Shown here piece by piece: positions 27,124 to 36,190 of a stretch of 64,000 nt of DNA. The notes below the pieces were generated by a model. That model ran no database searches, was not told where the DNA came from, and saw nothing but the letters and a program-made list of their open reading frames with translations. Origin of the DNA: DASRDB01 sp035652815 (GTDB lineage: Bacteria > Chloroflexota > Ktedonobacteria > Ktedonobacterales > Ktedonobacteraceae); NCBI GenBank assembly GCA_035652815.1, contig DASRDB010000014.1:1-64000 (forward strand), in the 5' to 3' direction. Position 1 is the stretch's first letter, and every line of letters begins with the position of its first letter. Position numbers and translations under genes: made by a program.

Positions 27124-27333
27124 TTATTTTTTAGAACGACGTCCCTTTGGGGGTTCTTCAGGTGGTTCTTCCCGGGTTGCAATCGAGGCAGGCGTATCTA
27201 CGATGTTGGTGATCTCGCAGCGCGGATGGTTATTATCCGCGTGCCAGAAAAGAGAGCTTCCCGGTAGTTTAATCATGCGACCGCCACAGCGCGGGCAGCG
27301 CCGGACATCGGTTTCCTCTTGATCCTGCGCCAT
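27124..27333 (-). CDS. Small zinc-ribbon-like hypothetical protein
   Basis: 69 aa, beginning with an acidic segment and then RRCPRCGGRM, a CxxC knuckle. HADNNHPRCEI follows about 20 residues later, giving possible His/Cys ligands. The C terminus is Pro/Glu/Lys-rich (PEEPPKGRRSKK). The start at 27333 is preceded by a GGGGG stretch. It is 36 nt after the stop of the next zinc-ribbon gene on the same strand, so they may be co-transcribed. Function unknown; the small size leaves some doubt. Confidence 0.6.
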   Translation of the reverse strand: MAQDQEETDVRRCPRCGGRMIKLPGSSLFWHADNNHPRCEITNIVDTPASIATREEPPEEPPKGRRSKK

Positions 27334-27369
27334 GATGCAAATTCCCCCGAAATACCTTGTGACCGAGGC

Positions 27370-28017
27370 TTACATGACACTCCAGACGCCGCAAATTTCG
27401 CAATACGCGATACCGATCTCGCCAAAGGTCCGACTGCGCGTATTCCAGCGTTCGTAGGCAATGGCTATCGAGCCACAGTTCCAGCAGCGGGCGCGACCGC
27501 CTGCGTGAGTCTCTTCAGCCAGGCGATGCAATAGCGCACTTCTGGCCTCATCCGCGCCGGTATAGCCCGGGTTATAGGCCAGGTGCAACAGGTTGCCAAG
27601 CGGCAGCGATATTTCGTGCGTAGGGGCCTGTGGCGCTGCACCGGTGGCGAAGGTCGCGGCGGGTTGTGGCGCGGGGGTCGGCGGCGGCTGCGGCGGACGG
27701 CGGAAGTATTCGCCACGCGCAGTTCGCCTGCCTCCCTCTATCTGTGAATTGTAGTCCTGGCGCTCGACACGGTCACCATTAGAGGACTGCGGCGGCGTGG
27801 CAACTACAGGTGGGACGGAAACCCCGTTGTTATACGCGGTTTCGTTGGTAGGAGCTGGCTCGGCAGGCTGGTCAGGAGCAGAATTCGGAGTCTCCTCAAT
27901 GGGAGTCCCCTGCTCGGCTGCCATACTGGCGGCAGTTTCTTCGGTCTGCTCGGCGCTATGATTGTTGTTCTCCGGCTGCTCTGGTGGAGTCGCTTTTCGG
28001 CGGCGTGTAATTGGCAT
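27370..28017 (-). CDS. Hypothetical protein with proline-rich region and C-terminal zinc ribbon
   Basis: 215 aa. The first 120 residues are low-complexity (Pro/Glu/Thr/Asn-rich, with PPQPPPTPAPQP). The C-terminal 90 residues look folded: EISLPLGNLLHLAYNPGYTG, a helix, then RARCWNCGSIAIAYERW and IAYCEICGVWSVM, a four-Cys zinc ribbon. ATG at 28017 follows GGAG; a TTG at 28035 is also in frame. No signal peptide. I recognise no characterised homologue. The two neighbouring zinc-knuckle genes suggest a nucleic-acid or protein-binding pair. Confidence 0.75.
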   Translation of the reverse strand: MPITRRRKATPPEQPENNNHSAEQTEETAASMAAEQGTPIEETPNSAPDQPAEPAPTNETAYNNGVSVPPVVATPPQSSNGDRVERQDYNSQIEGGRRTARGEYFRRPPQPPPTPAPQPAATFATGAAPQAPTHEISLPLGNLLHLAYNPGYTGADEARSALLHRLAEETHAGGRARCWNCGSIAIAYERWNTRSRTFGEIGIAYCEICGVWSVM

Positions 28018-28182
28018 AGGGGGTTGCTCCCTCAAATAGTGTGTGAGTACAGTATTCGCGTAAAATTATAGCATACTGATCTATACAGAGATAGAGCGCT
28101 GAACGCGAAAGAGAACTGCGGAAGGCAGGCGAGGAAAGAAATCTTCCCACCTGCCACTATACCACATCATACGGAACGAAGA

Positions 28183-28443
28183 TCAACCTTTGAAGAAATC
28201 GGCGTTGATCTTAATATACTGTTTCCATTCTTCAGGAACGGCGGACTCTTCAAAAATGGCTGTGACAGGGCAGGCGGGTTCGCACGCGCCGCAGTCGATG
28301 CACTCATCAGGATTGATATACAATTGCTCAGCCGTCTCGAAATCCTCTTCACTCTGTGTAGGATGAATGCAATCGACGGGGCAAACATCTACACAGGAAG
28401 CGTCCTTCACTCCGATACACGGCTGGGTGATTACATAGGTCAT
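28183..28443 (-). CDS. fdxA: Ferredoxin, 7Fe type
   Basis: An 86-aa soluble electron carrier. The first cluster site has C9 and DASCVDVCPVDC, the spacing typical of a 3Fe-4S plus shared Cys. The second site has CIDCGACEPACPVTAIF, a CxxCxxCxxxCP 4Fe-4S motif. Length and the PEEW near the C terminus resemble FdxA-type 7Fe ferredoxins of Actinobacteria and Chloroflexota. The redox partner is not encoded nearby. ATG at 28443 is about 11 nt after GAGGAGG. Confidence 0.93.
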   Translation of the reverse strand: MTYVITQPCIGVKDASCVDVCPVDCIHPTQSEEDFETAEQLYINPDECIDCGACEPACPVTAIFEESAVPEEWKQYIKINADFFKG

Positions 28444-28573
28444 GTTGTAAATATCCTCCTCTTGGCCCTTTATGGACTAAGTATCTGAATGGCAAAGTGA
28501 TAATTTCAGCCACGCTTAGTATAGTGGGTTGTGCTGGCAATGTCAATTGTACCAATGCTAATTGGCTCCCACG

Positions 28574-30241
28574 TTAAACCGGCTTAATCTGCAAATCTGA
28601 AAAGGCCACCTCTGTATCAGTTTCCTCGACGTAGAGGCCGATTTCGCCCGAAGAGAAGGCATGAGTAGTGCGATCGATATACGGCTGGCCTACGGAAACG
28701 CCGTTGACCTGGAAGGAAAAGATGTTTTTCTGAATGGTGATCGTAATGATGTTGCTCTGGCCGATAGCGGAATGGAGCGAGGAAACGGAGCCGTTGGCCA
28801 GCGCATGCCACTGACCATCATAGCGTAAGAACTCGAAAACGCCGCCACTCCAGGCGGAAAGCTCGAACAGATAGAAGTGAGACTGGTCGATTGCGGCGTG
28901 CAACACGACCCCATAATAATCTGCGCCATCACGGGAGCCGCGAACTTCGGAGGCCGTCACCGTCAGCCGCATGTCGGAGTATTCGTAGCTGCTGTAAAGG
29001 GCCAGCGCCGGTGCCTGCCGGGAGGTATTGTTGATGTAGTACCGTCCATCTTTAAAAAAGAGCGTACTGCTGGTAGGCCAGGCATCCTGATCGCCGGTCA
29101 GATGATCGATAATGGGTGTAGGCGTAATTCCGGTAACGGGCGGGCTTGTATGCGAACGGGCGGCAATATTCACAGCAATCGCGGTCGTAATGGAGCCAAA
29201 CAATACCAGGACGAGCAGACCCACCAGCAGGAGAGAGCGAGTCAAACGAAAACGCGGCGCGGCCCCGGCAGGAAGCGGCTTCACCTGCACCACCGGTTTA
29301 AGCGCTTCGCGGTCGCCACTCTGGCCCTTTTGCAAGAGCTTGCGAAAACCATGTTTGCCTGAGTCGGAGCGAGCCGGGGCCTCGGTGACGGCCTTCGAGA
29401 AGGCTTTACTGAAAGCTCCCGCCGTCTGATAGCGATCATCCGGCCACTTGGCAAGCGCTTTCCCAAGCACGATGTCGATCTCGGGGGTGATATCAGCGCG
29501 TATCAGGCCGAGCGCGGGCGGGGTGTCGTGAACGTGCTGCAGGGCTATTGCGATAGATGACTCGGCCTGGAAAGGCGGTTTGCCCGCCAGGAGATAGAAC
29601 AGCGTCACGCCGAGCGAGTAAATATCGGAACGGCCATCAAGCCGCTCGCCAAGCGCCTGTTCCGGCGAGATATAATCGGGTGTACCCATGAGGGCTTCGG
29701 ATGATTTAGGGGATGAATGCGAGTGATCGGTCTGCATCATGCGCACAATACCGAAGTCAGTCAAATAGATATGCCCCTCGTTATCGAGCAAGAGGTTGGC
29801 GGGTTTGACGTCGCAGTGGACACAGTTGTGTTCGTGGGCGTAATCCAGGGCGGCGGCGATCTGTTGCAGGTAGTGGCAGGCCACGTCGAGCGGCAGCGGC
29901 CCGTGGCGTTTGACATACTCGGCCAGTGTGCCACCGGACATATAGGGCATGACGATGTAGGGCAGGCCATGATCTTCTCCATACGAATAGATGGAGAGGA
30001 TGTTTGGATGACTCAGTTCGCTGGCGGCACGCGCCTCGCGCAGAAAGCGGCGATAGAAGCTTTTCTGCGTCTGCGTGTCCATCGTTGAACGCGGCAAAAA
30101 CACTTTGACAGCAACTTTTTGAGTGGAATTGCGAGGCTGTGCCAGGAAGACGGCGCTGGAGCCACCATAGCCCAGCAGCTGTTCGAGGACACACTCCCCA
30201 ATTTCCTTGCCGATGAGATGTTGCCCCCTGGTGGTGGACAC
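28574..30241 (-). CDS. Transmembrane Ser/Thr protein kinase with extracellular LamG-like domain
   Basis: 555 aa. The kinase domain (about 15-285) has glycine loop GYGGSSAVFLA, VAVK (ATP Lys), catalytic loop HCDVKPANLLL (about 140-150), DFG in LTDFGIVRMM and MGTPDYISPEQ. The catalytic loop is HCD instead of HRD, so it is a non-RD kinase and may not need activation-loop phosphorylation. One transmembrane helix lies at about 337-360. The outer part (about 385-555) is a beta-sandwich of the LamG/DUF1080 type, similar in layout to the C terminus of the protein at 55488. The GTG start at 30241 follows GAGGAG. Substrates unknown. Confidence 0.92.
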   Translation of the reverse strand: MSTTRGQHLIGKEIGECVLEQLLGYGGSSAVFLAQPRNSTQKVAVKVFLPRSTMDTQTQKSFYRRFLREARAASELSHPNILSIYSYGEDHGLPYIVMPYMSGGTLAEYVKRHGPLPLDVACHYLQQIAAALDYAHEHNCVHCDVKPANLLLDNEGHIYLTDFGIVRMMQTDHSHSSPKSSEALMGTPDYISPEQALGERLDGRSDIYSLGVTLFYLLAGKPPFQAESSIAIALQHVHDTPPALGLIRADITPEIDIVLGKALAKWPDDRYQTAGAFSKAFSKAVTEAPARSDSGKHGFRKLLQKGQSGDREALKPVVQVKPLPAGAAPRFRLTRSLLLVGLLVLVLFGSITTAIAVNIAARSHTSPPVTGITPTPIIDHLTGDQDAWPTSSTLFFKDGRYYINNTSRQAPALALYSSYEYSDMRLTVTASEVRGSRDGADYYGVVLHAAIDQSHFYLFELSAWSGGVFEFLRYDGQWHALANGSVSSLHSAIGQSNIITITIQKNIFSFQVNGVSVGQPYIDRTTHAFSSGEIGLYVEETDTEVAFSDLQIKPV

Positions 30242-30520
30242 CCGATACTCCTCTCATTTCCCCCAATGGGAAGTTGTGCCAGTCTAAGCCAGGTCTGGGA
30301 TACAACGGACGAATCTCATACGAAAAATCCAGATTGATTGTACTCGAATAGAAGGGGGGTGTCAATGTATTTTTACACAAGTATCGAGGGAGCGGTGCGC
30401 TACGTATCATCAGCATAAAATAGAGGGTATACTTGTATCAAATGAATTCGTTCTTATTGGTATCCGTCATATTTTGCAATCGGCTCGTAGTCGAGGACGG
30501 AAGCCACCGTCGAGAGAAGA

Positions 30521-30599
30521 GCGGGAAGCCACCCGCAAGGGGCTGGCTCTACAATATGGAATAGCTTGTAGAGATATCCCCTTGCGGGTGGCTTCCCGC
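30521..30599. repeat. Family B inverted repeat
   Basis: 34-bp arms (30521-30554, 30566-30599) match except for a 4-base block, with an 11-nt loop. The outer part reads GCGGGAAGCCACCCGCAAGG. Related single copies or shorter hairpins occur near 8325, 23187 and 45565. The element lies about 100 nt upstream of the GH3 gene. Confidence 0.85.
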
Positions 30600-30702
30600 G
30601 GATTCCTGCAAAACAGCTTCCTGGGGTTCGTTCCCAGCAAAAACATGACGCCTACCCAGCTCACACATATGAGCTACAATCAATCGTCAAAGGAGTGCGC
30701 TA

Positions 30703-33195
30703 ATGATCCCACCCTCTGTTCCCTCGTTCATTCAAGACCTGCTTGCTCAGATGACGCTCGAGGAAAAAGTCGCGATGCTGGCGGGCACAAACATGTGGTA
30801 CACCGTTCCTGTTGAGCGATTGGGTATCCCTTCCTTGAAAATGACGGATGGGCCTAATGGAGCCAGGGGAGCCGGAAGCCTCACCGGAGGAGTAAAGACG
30901 ACGGCTTTTCCGGCGGAGATCTCGCTGGCCTCGACCTGGAACATCGAGCTGGTGGAACGGGTTGGACAGGCGCTGGCAGACGAGGCCAGAATGAAAGGGG
31001 CGCAGGTGCTGCTGGCCCCCACCGTCAATATCCAGCGCTCGCCACTGGGTGGACGCAACTTTGAATGTTTCTCCGAAGACCCCTATCTCTCGGCCCGCCT
31101 GGCGGTGGCATACATCACGGGCCTGCAGCGCGAAGGCATCGGGGCCTCGATCAAGCACTACGTGTGTAATGACCAGGAGTTCGAGCGCTTCAGCCTCAGT
31201 TCCGAGGTGCGCGAACGGGCGCTGCGCGAAATCTATTTGCTGCCCTTCCAGGCTGCTGTGCGCGAGTGCCAGCCCTGGACGATCATGGCCGCCTATAACC
31301 TCGTCAACGGCGTTCCCGCCTCGGAAAGCCCGTACCTGCTGACTGAGATTCTGCGCGGCGAGTGGGGCTTTGATGGCGTGGTAATTTCGGACTGGTTTGA
31401 ATCGGTCAAGAGTACTGCGGCATCCATCAATGCCGGGCTTGATCTGGAGATGCCGGTTCCGCGCTGGCGCGACGAGCAACTGCTTGAAGCGGTTAAGCAG
31501 GGTGAAGTATCCGAGACCACGATTGATACCAGCGTGCGCCGCCTGCTGCTGCTGTTGAACAAAGCAGGTCTCTTTGAGCATCCGCAATCTGGAGAGGAGC
31601 AGGCTATTGATCTGCCGGAGCGGCGGGCGCTGGTGCGTGAAGCGGCTGCTGAGGGGATTGTCCTGCTGAAGAATGAGCAACAGGCGCTGCCATTGGAGCC
31701 ATCGGGGCTGACGAAGATTGCGGTGATTGGCCCCAATGCCAAAGTGGCGCTGACCACCGGCGGAGGCAGCGCCCAGGTCAACGCCCATTATGGCGTGACT
31801 CCTTTGGAAGGCATCGCGGCGAAGCTGGGCGACCAGGTTCGGGTGAGCTATGAAATCGGCTGCACCAACTACCGGCTGCTGCCATTACTCGATAGCCGCT
31901 TCGTGCTGGCCGGGACAGAGGGAAACGAGCATGGATTGGCCTTCGAATACTTCAATAACGACGATTTGAGCGGCGCTCCCATTTACCGCGAGATACAGAC
32001 AATGACCGATATCATGTGGTTCAACCTTCCCGAGGGGGTTAACGGCGCGATGTTTTCGGCGCGGGCAAGCGGGCGCTTCACACCTGACGAGACAGGCCCC
32101 TACACCTTCTCGCTGGTCAGTGCGGGCCTCAGCCGCCTCTCCATAGATGGGCGCGAGATTATCGACAACTGGACGCAACAGACTTCCGGGACGGAATACT
32201 TCGGGTTCGGCAGTTCAGAAGTGAAGGCGGTTGTTCCTCTGGAAGCCGGACACGAGTACCTGCTGACGCTCGACTTCGCGAAAGCTGTTACCTCGATGCT
32301 GGCCGCTGTGCGCCTGGGAGTCTTGCCGCCGGTTCCAGCCAATGCCATCGAACGAGCGACAAAGCTGGCGGCGGCTTCAGACGTGGCCATTGTCTGCGTG
32401 GGCTTTGGCGGTCAATGGCAGAGCGAGGGGTTTGACCGGCCCGATATGGATTTGCCAGGTCAGCAAAATGAGCTGGTCGAGCAGGTGGCCGCAGCAAACC
32501 CGCGCACGATTGTCGTCCTGAACACTGGCTCGCCCATCACCATGCCCTGGCTTGACAGGGTTGCGGCGGTTCTGCAGGCCTGGTATCCTGGTCAGGAGTG
32601 TGGCAACGCCATTGCCGATGTCCTCTTCGGCGACGTGGTACCTTCTGGTAAACTGCCCCAGACCTTTCCAGTGCGCGTAGAGGATAATCCGGCCTACCTC
32701 AACTTTCCGGGCGAAAACGGCAAGGTTTACTACGGGGAAGGGCTATTCGTCGGCTATCGCTACTACGATAAAAAGCGGATCGCGCCGCTCTTTCCCTTTG
32801 GCTTTGGTCTCTCCTATACGACGTTCAGTTACAGTCCCTTGCATCTGAGCGCGCAGGAGATGGGTCCGCACGAGACTTTACAGGTGTCGCTAGATGTCAC
32901 CAACACCGGGCAGCAAGCGGGCAAGGAAGTGGTACAGTTGTACGTGCGAGATCGGCAGGCCAGGCTCCAACGCCCCGAAAAAGAACTCAAGGGCTTCGCG
33001 AAGGTACAGCTTGAGCCGGGGGAGAGCAAGACGGTGACAATCCCTATCGGACGTGACGCGCTCGCTTATTATGATGATCGGGAACACCAATGGGTTGCCG
33101 AGGCCGGGGAATTTGATGTGTTGGTAGGTGCATCTTCACAGGATATACGGGCGACCGCAACATTTACGCTGAAGGAGTCTGGCAGTTGGCTGTGA
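30703..33195 (+). CDS. GH3 family beta-glucosidase with PA14 domain
   Basis: An 830-aa glycoside hydrolase family 3 enzyme hydrolysing terminal beta-glycosidic bonds. The N-terminal TIM barrel has MTDGPNGARG and IKHYVCNDQEFER. The catalytic nucleophile Asp is in VVISDWFES (about D230). An alpha/beta sandwich follows (GGSAQVNAHYGVTPLEGI). A PA14 carbohydrate-binding insert spans about 395-545 (FEYFNNDDLSGAPIYR ... FTPDETGPYTFSLVSAG), then VGFGGQWQSEGFDRPDMDLP and a fibronectin-III-like C terminus. There is no signal peptide, so it may be cytoplasmic. ATG at 30703 follows AAAGGAG. PA14-containing members often act on oligosaccharides; substrate not assigned. Confidence 0.95.
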   Translation: MIPPSVPSFIQDLLAQMTLEEKVAMLAGTNMWYTVPVERLGIPSLKMTDGPNGARGAGSLTGGVKTTAFPAEISLASTWNIELVERVGQALADEARMKGAQVLLAPTVNIQRSPLGGRNFECFSEDPYLSARLAVAYITGLQREGIGASIKHYVCNDQEFERFSLSSEVRERALREIYLLPFQAAVRECQPWTIMAAYNLVNGVPASESPYLLTEILRGEWGFDGVVISDWFESVKSTAASINAGLDLEMPVPRWRDEQLLEAVKQGEVSETTIDTSVRRLLLLLNKAGLFEHPQSGEEQAIDLPERRALVREAAAEGIVLLKNEQQALPLEPSGLTKIAVIGPNAKVALTTGGGSAQVNAHYGVTPLEGIAAKLGDQVRVSYEIGCTNYRLLPLLDSRFVLAGTEGNEHGLAFEYFNNDDLSGAPIYREIQTMTDIMWFNLPEGVNGAMFSARASGRFTPDETGPYTFSLVSAGLSRLSIDGREIIDNWTQQTSGTEYFGFGSSEVKAVVPLEAGHEYLLTLDFAKAVTSMLAAVRLGVLPPVPANAIERATKLAAASDVAIVCVGFGGQWQSEGFDRPDMDLPGQQNELVEQVAAANPRTIVVLNTGSPITMPWLDRVAAVLQAWYPGQECGNAIADVLFGDVVPSGKLPQTFPVRVEDNPAYLNFPGENGKVYYGEGLFVGYRYYDKKRIAPLFPFGFGLSYTTFSYSPLHLSAQEMGPHETLQVSLDVTNTGQQAGKEVVQLYVRDRQARLQRPEKELKGFAKVQLEPGESKTVTIPIGRDALAYYDDREHQWVAEAGEFDVLVGASSQDIRATATFTLKESGSWL

Positions 33196-33198
33196 GTG

Positions 33199-33343
33199 TG
33201 TTGTAGGGACGCGATTGATCGCGTCCTGCCTCTCGCGCCGATTCACACGGCAGGACGCGATCAATCGCGTCCCTACAACATTATCCCCATTCTTTTATCA
33301 ACATCCATGAATGCGGCAGGACGCGATCAATCGCGTCCCTACA
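33199..33343. repeat. Family A inverted repeat plus third copy
   Basis: 32-bp perfect arms (33199-33230, 33249-33280) of the TGTAGGGACGCG family enclose an 18-nt spacer. A further right-arm copy (33315-33343) follows 35 nt later in the same orientation. The flanks TGT/ACA extend complementarity beyond the core. The element separates convergent GH3 and M29-like genes. Confidence 0.92.
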
Positions 33344-33353
33344 GTAACCTTTG

Positions 33354-34412
33354 TTAAATGACGAATTTCCCATCGCGCATGATTACACGGCCATCTACCT
33401 CGATGGTGCAGTTGCTGGGGATGACATCGACGTGGATTTTGGCAGACCAGTCGGCTCCGGTGAACTCGGGATAGGGGTTGCCGAAGGCGACGTGCAGGCC
33501 AGGCATCTTCTCGTCCTGCAAGAGGTTGCCGCTCAGCTTTGTGAGGCTGGTCAGCGTGCCGATGGCGAACTCGCCGACGCGATTGCCGTTGGGCGTCGAG
33601 AAGAGGTAATCGCGCACTTCTTTTGCGATGGCCTCATCCTTGCCAGTGACATCGGTGGCATAGCCATCTTTGATGGTGATGGTGAGCGGGTGCTTCAGGA
33701 CGCCGTATTTTTCGGAGAAAAAGTCTCCCAGCACATCGCAGACGATCACGCCGTTGACGCTGGCGGGGGCGGTGAAGACTTCACCCTCGGGCAGATTACC
33801 CCACTTGCCCGCCTCGGTATAGCGACCATGACAGGGAATCCACTTCCAATCTTCGTGGAAGGTGGCGGTGACATCGCTGCCCTTCTCAGAGGTGACGTGA
33901 ATGGTTCTGGCGTTGCGCACAAGATCATAGACCTGGTTGGTCAGGCTGAAGACCTCGTCGTAGTCGGCACACATACCCTCGGCCATCACTTCATCGTCAA
34001 TGCCGATCATATGACCGTGTCGCACGCCCAGTTCCTTGACCAGGAACGGCAGCAAGGGAATACGGAACGCGATTTCGCCCGGTCTGGCGGTGGCTATATA
34101 AAAGCTGACCGTTGGTCGAGCCTGTAAAAGATCGTTGCGCAGCGCTTCGGGGAACGAGGTGAGCGGGCGCTCGCCATAGTGTTCAAGGAAGCGTACTGTC
34201 ACATCGGCATGGCGCTCAAGCGCGGCGACCGCAACGCGGTGGGCAAGGTTCTCGCGCGCGAAGTCGGTAATAATGAAGACACGATCATTGCCGTTGACGC
34301 CCATACAACGAACGGCGTTCTCGGCACCATAGTTCAATCGCTCTTCAAAAGACATATTTTCGAGTTGTTGTTTTTCCCCTTTAGTGAGGACGCTACTTGT
34401 TTTGCCTGACAT
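33354..34412 (-). CDS. M29-like aminopeptidase
   Basis: 352 aa, resembling thermophilic aminopeptidases of family M29 (AmpS/PepS type) and the structurally related NicX dioxygenases. Conserved features are TATFHEDWKWIPCHGRYTEAG, the following LPEGEVFTAPASVNGVIVCD, the C-terminal HVAFGNPYPEFTG and HVDVIPSNCTIEVDGR. Several Glu/His/Asp positions in these stretches are metal ligands in M29 enzymes. ATG at 34412 is better spaced from AGGA than the one at 34418. The gene converges on the GH3 gene with a family A repeat between them. Substrate not known. Confidence 0.8.
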   Translation of the reverse strand: MSGKTSSVLTKGEKQQLENMSFEERLNYGAENAVRCMGVNGNDRVFIITDFARENLAHRVAVAALERHADVTVRFLEHYGERPLTSFPEALRNDLLQARPTVSFYIATARPGEIAFRIPLLPFLVKELGVRHGHMIGIDDEVMAEGMCADYDEVFSLTNQVYDLVRNARTIHVTSEKGSDVTATFHEDWKWIPCHGRYTEAGKWGNLPEGEVFTAPASVNGVIVCDVLGDFFSEKYGVLKHPLTITIKDGYATDVTGKDEAIAKEVRDYLFSTPNGNRVGEFAIGTLTSLTKLSGNLLQDEKMPGLHVAFGNPYPEFTGADWSAKIHVDVIPSNCTIEVDGRVIMRDGKFVI

Positions 34413-34900
34413 ACGCATGTTCCTCGATTCCAGTTAGAATAATAGCTTGAGGATATATCCCTACCACAGCCATATTGAGTCTAATCGATATCAATTGAAA
34501 CGTACCGTTTATGTAATGGTAACGGGAAGTCGCAGAGATTACTATGAGGGTGTTCACGCTCCCTTTGTCATCTTTTAGACACTTCCACTTCGTTCCGCTA
34601 CCTATTTTATATAGACGTTGTTCCGTCCTATTTATGATAACGGTGAAGCAGAGCAATTTTATTCTATACAGGACTTTGCGCTCTGCTGTAGATGGCGAAG
34701 TGGAAATGAGGGATGCAACCGCAGGCCTCATCATCATACCCTCTATAAATACTACGTAGCAACGTTGCTTTGAGTTTTAAATCGGTCTGCTCGTTGGTTG
34801 GATGAGCTAAAGAGGGCGGCTTGGCTCTAGGAAGCGACCTCTCGTATCGGGTACACTGGAAGAAATCCTCTATTCGATAGTTCAGGTAGGAGTTAACGTC
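34413..34900. other. Intergenic region, 488 nt, no gene seen
   Basis: The divergent region upstream of the M29-like and SIS genes is noticeably AT-richer than its neighbours (for example around 34600-34760). Only short weak frames occur and none has a ribosome site plus plausible protein. It must contain both divergent promoters. A small hairpin CAGAGC...GCTCTG lies near 34648-34685. Confidence 0.5.
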
Positions 34901-35995
34901 ATGACAGAACAGGCAACAACAGGCTTATATCGTTCCATACACCAGCAGCCCGATGCGATTCGGGCGCTGCTACAGGATTGGGCAGGCCCGGAAGAGGCGG
35001 CTGAGCGGCTGGCGAAGGCGGGGCGCATCTTCCTGTCGGGTATCGGCACGAGCTATCACGCGGCTAATGTGGGAGAGTATTTGCTGCGCTACGCGGGCGC
35101 TGATGCATGGGCGGTGCGCTCGTTCGAGTTCGTGCATTATCCGAGGCCGTTACGTGCTGACGACGCGGTGATTGTGATTAGTCATCGCGGGAGCAAACTG
35201 CATGGCAATCTGGCGGTAGAGCGGGCAGTTTCGAGCGGCGTCTATACGCCTGGCATTACCGGGCGCAACTCGAAGATGCAGGGAGCCAGCCAGGTCATCC
35301 AGACGGTGGAGCAGGACCCGTCTTCGACGCATTCCATCAGCTACGTGACGGCGCTCACGCGGCTGGCACAGATTGCGGTACGGCTGGCCGAGCGCAATGG
35401 GAAAACTCAGGAGACGCGAAAACTGGAAGCAGGCCTGGAGCAACTGCCGGAACTGATAGAGGGCGTGCTGCGGCGCGAAAATGAGGTGCGCGAGATGGCG
35501 CAAGAAGCGGTGGCACATTCGCGGCGGCTCTATTATGTGGGCGCGGGGCCAAATGCCGTAACCGGACCCGAGGGGGCGCTAAAGGCAAAAGAAGCGGCGT
35601 ATGTCACGGCGGAGGGCTTCGAGTTGGAGCAGGCCATTCACGGGCCGCAGGTAGCTTTCGAGACGGAGGATGTGCTGATTCCCATCAGCGTGCGGGGGGC
35701 GGCGCAGTCGCGCATGGCGGATCTAGTGCTGGCGTTGAGCGAGATCGGCTCGCGGGTCTGGCTGGTCGGTGATGCGCCATCGGAGGAGACTGCCGCGCTC
35801 TTTAACCGTGAAGGCTGGAGCCGTTTTTCGCTGGGCGATTATAGCGCGTTGCCCGAGGAGTTGACGCCGTTATTGACAGTGGTGCCGCTACAACTGCTAG
35901 CCGAGTTTTTGGCGGAGGCACGAGGCACCAATGCGGATAGCTTCCGGGCCGATCAGGAGGCATATAAGCGGGCGGGAACGCGCTTTAAACTTTAA
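34901..35995 (+). CDS. Double-SIS-domain sugar isomerase-like protein (GlmS C-terminal type)
   Basis: 364 aa with two SIS phosphosugar-binding domains (about 35-165 and 195-330). The first has FLSGIGTSYHAANVGEYLLR and VIVISHRGSKLHGNLAVERA, the second LYYVGAGPNAVTGPEGALKAKEAAYVTAEGFE and EQAIHGPQVAFE. These match the isomerase half of glucosamine-6-phosphate synthase. The N-terminal glutaminase domain is missing, so it should not use glutamine. Members include AgaS-type deaminases and glucoselysine deglycases. ATG at 34901 after GGAG. A perfect 62-bp palindrome begins at the base after the stop codon. Confidence 0.87.
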   Translation: MTEQATTGLYRSIHQQPDAIRALLQDWAGPEEAAERLAKAGRIFLSGIGTSYHAANVGEYLLRYAGADAWAVRSFEFVHYPRPLRADDAVIVISHRGSKLHGNLAVERAVSSGVYTPGITGRNSKMQGASQVIQTVEQDPSSTHSISYVTALTRLAQIAVRLAERNGKTQETRKLEAGLEQLPELIEGVLRRENEVREMAQEAVAHSRRLYYVGAGPNAVTGPEGALKAKEAAYVTAEGFELEQAIHGPQVAFETEDVLIPISVRGAAQSRMADLVLALSEIGSRVWLVGDAPSEETAALFNREGWSRFSLGDYSALPEELTPLLTVVPLQLLAEFLAEARGTNADSFRADQEAYKRAGTRFKL

Positions 35996-36057
35996 GATGA
36001 CGTATGACAGATGCCGGAGTGGTCGCGCGACCACTCCGGCATCTGTCATACGTCATC
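35996..36057. repeat. Perfect 62-bp palindrome directly after a stop codon
   Basis: 31-bp arms (35996-36026, 36027-36057) are perfectly complementary with no loop; the centre is GGTCGC|GCGACC. It starts at the base following the TAA of the SIS gene. No T tract follows. It does not resemble repeat families A-D. Probable 3'-end structure of the transcript, or a recent inverted duplication. Confidence 0.95.
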
Positions 36058-36190
36058 AGTATGCCAGAGAGCGCTTCTCCCCCTGGGTATGGTATACTCT
36101 AATATAAGGTGATATTTTTTGGTATAGAGAGCGATATCACCGGGGCGCGCCTTCTTCCGATCATCCGTAGCAGCAGAGAAGGAGTAGTAT

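Noticed and set aside
33199..33343. CRISPR array suspected from repeated 28-30-bp units
   Set aside because: Units are in inverted as well as direct orientation, irregularly spaced, only three copies, and no cas gene is present.
34393..34737. 114-codon minus-strand frame in the gap between the M29-like and SIS genes
   Set aside because: Overlaps the start of the M29-like gene, lies in AT-rich DNA, has no ribosome site and no recognisable protein pattern.
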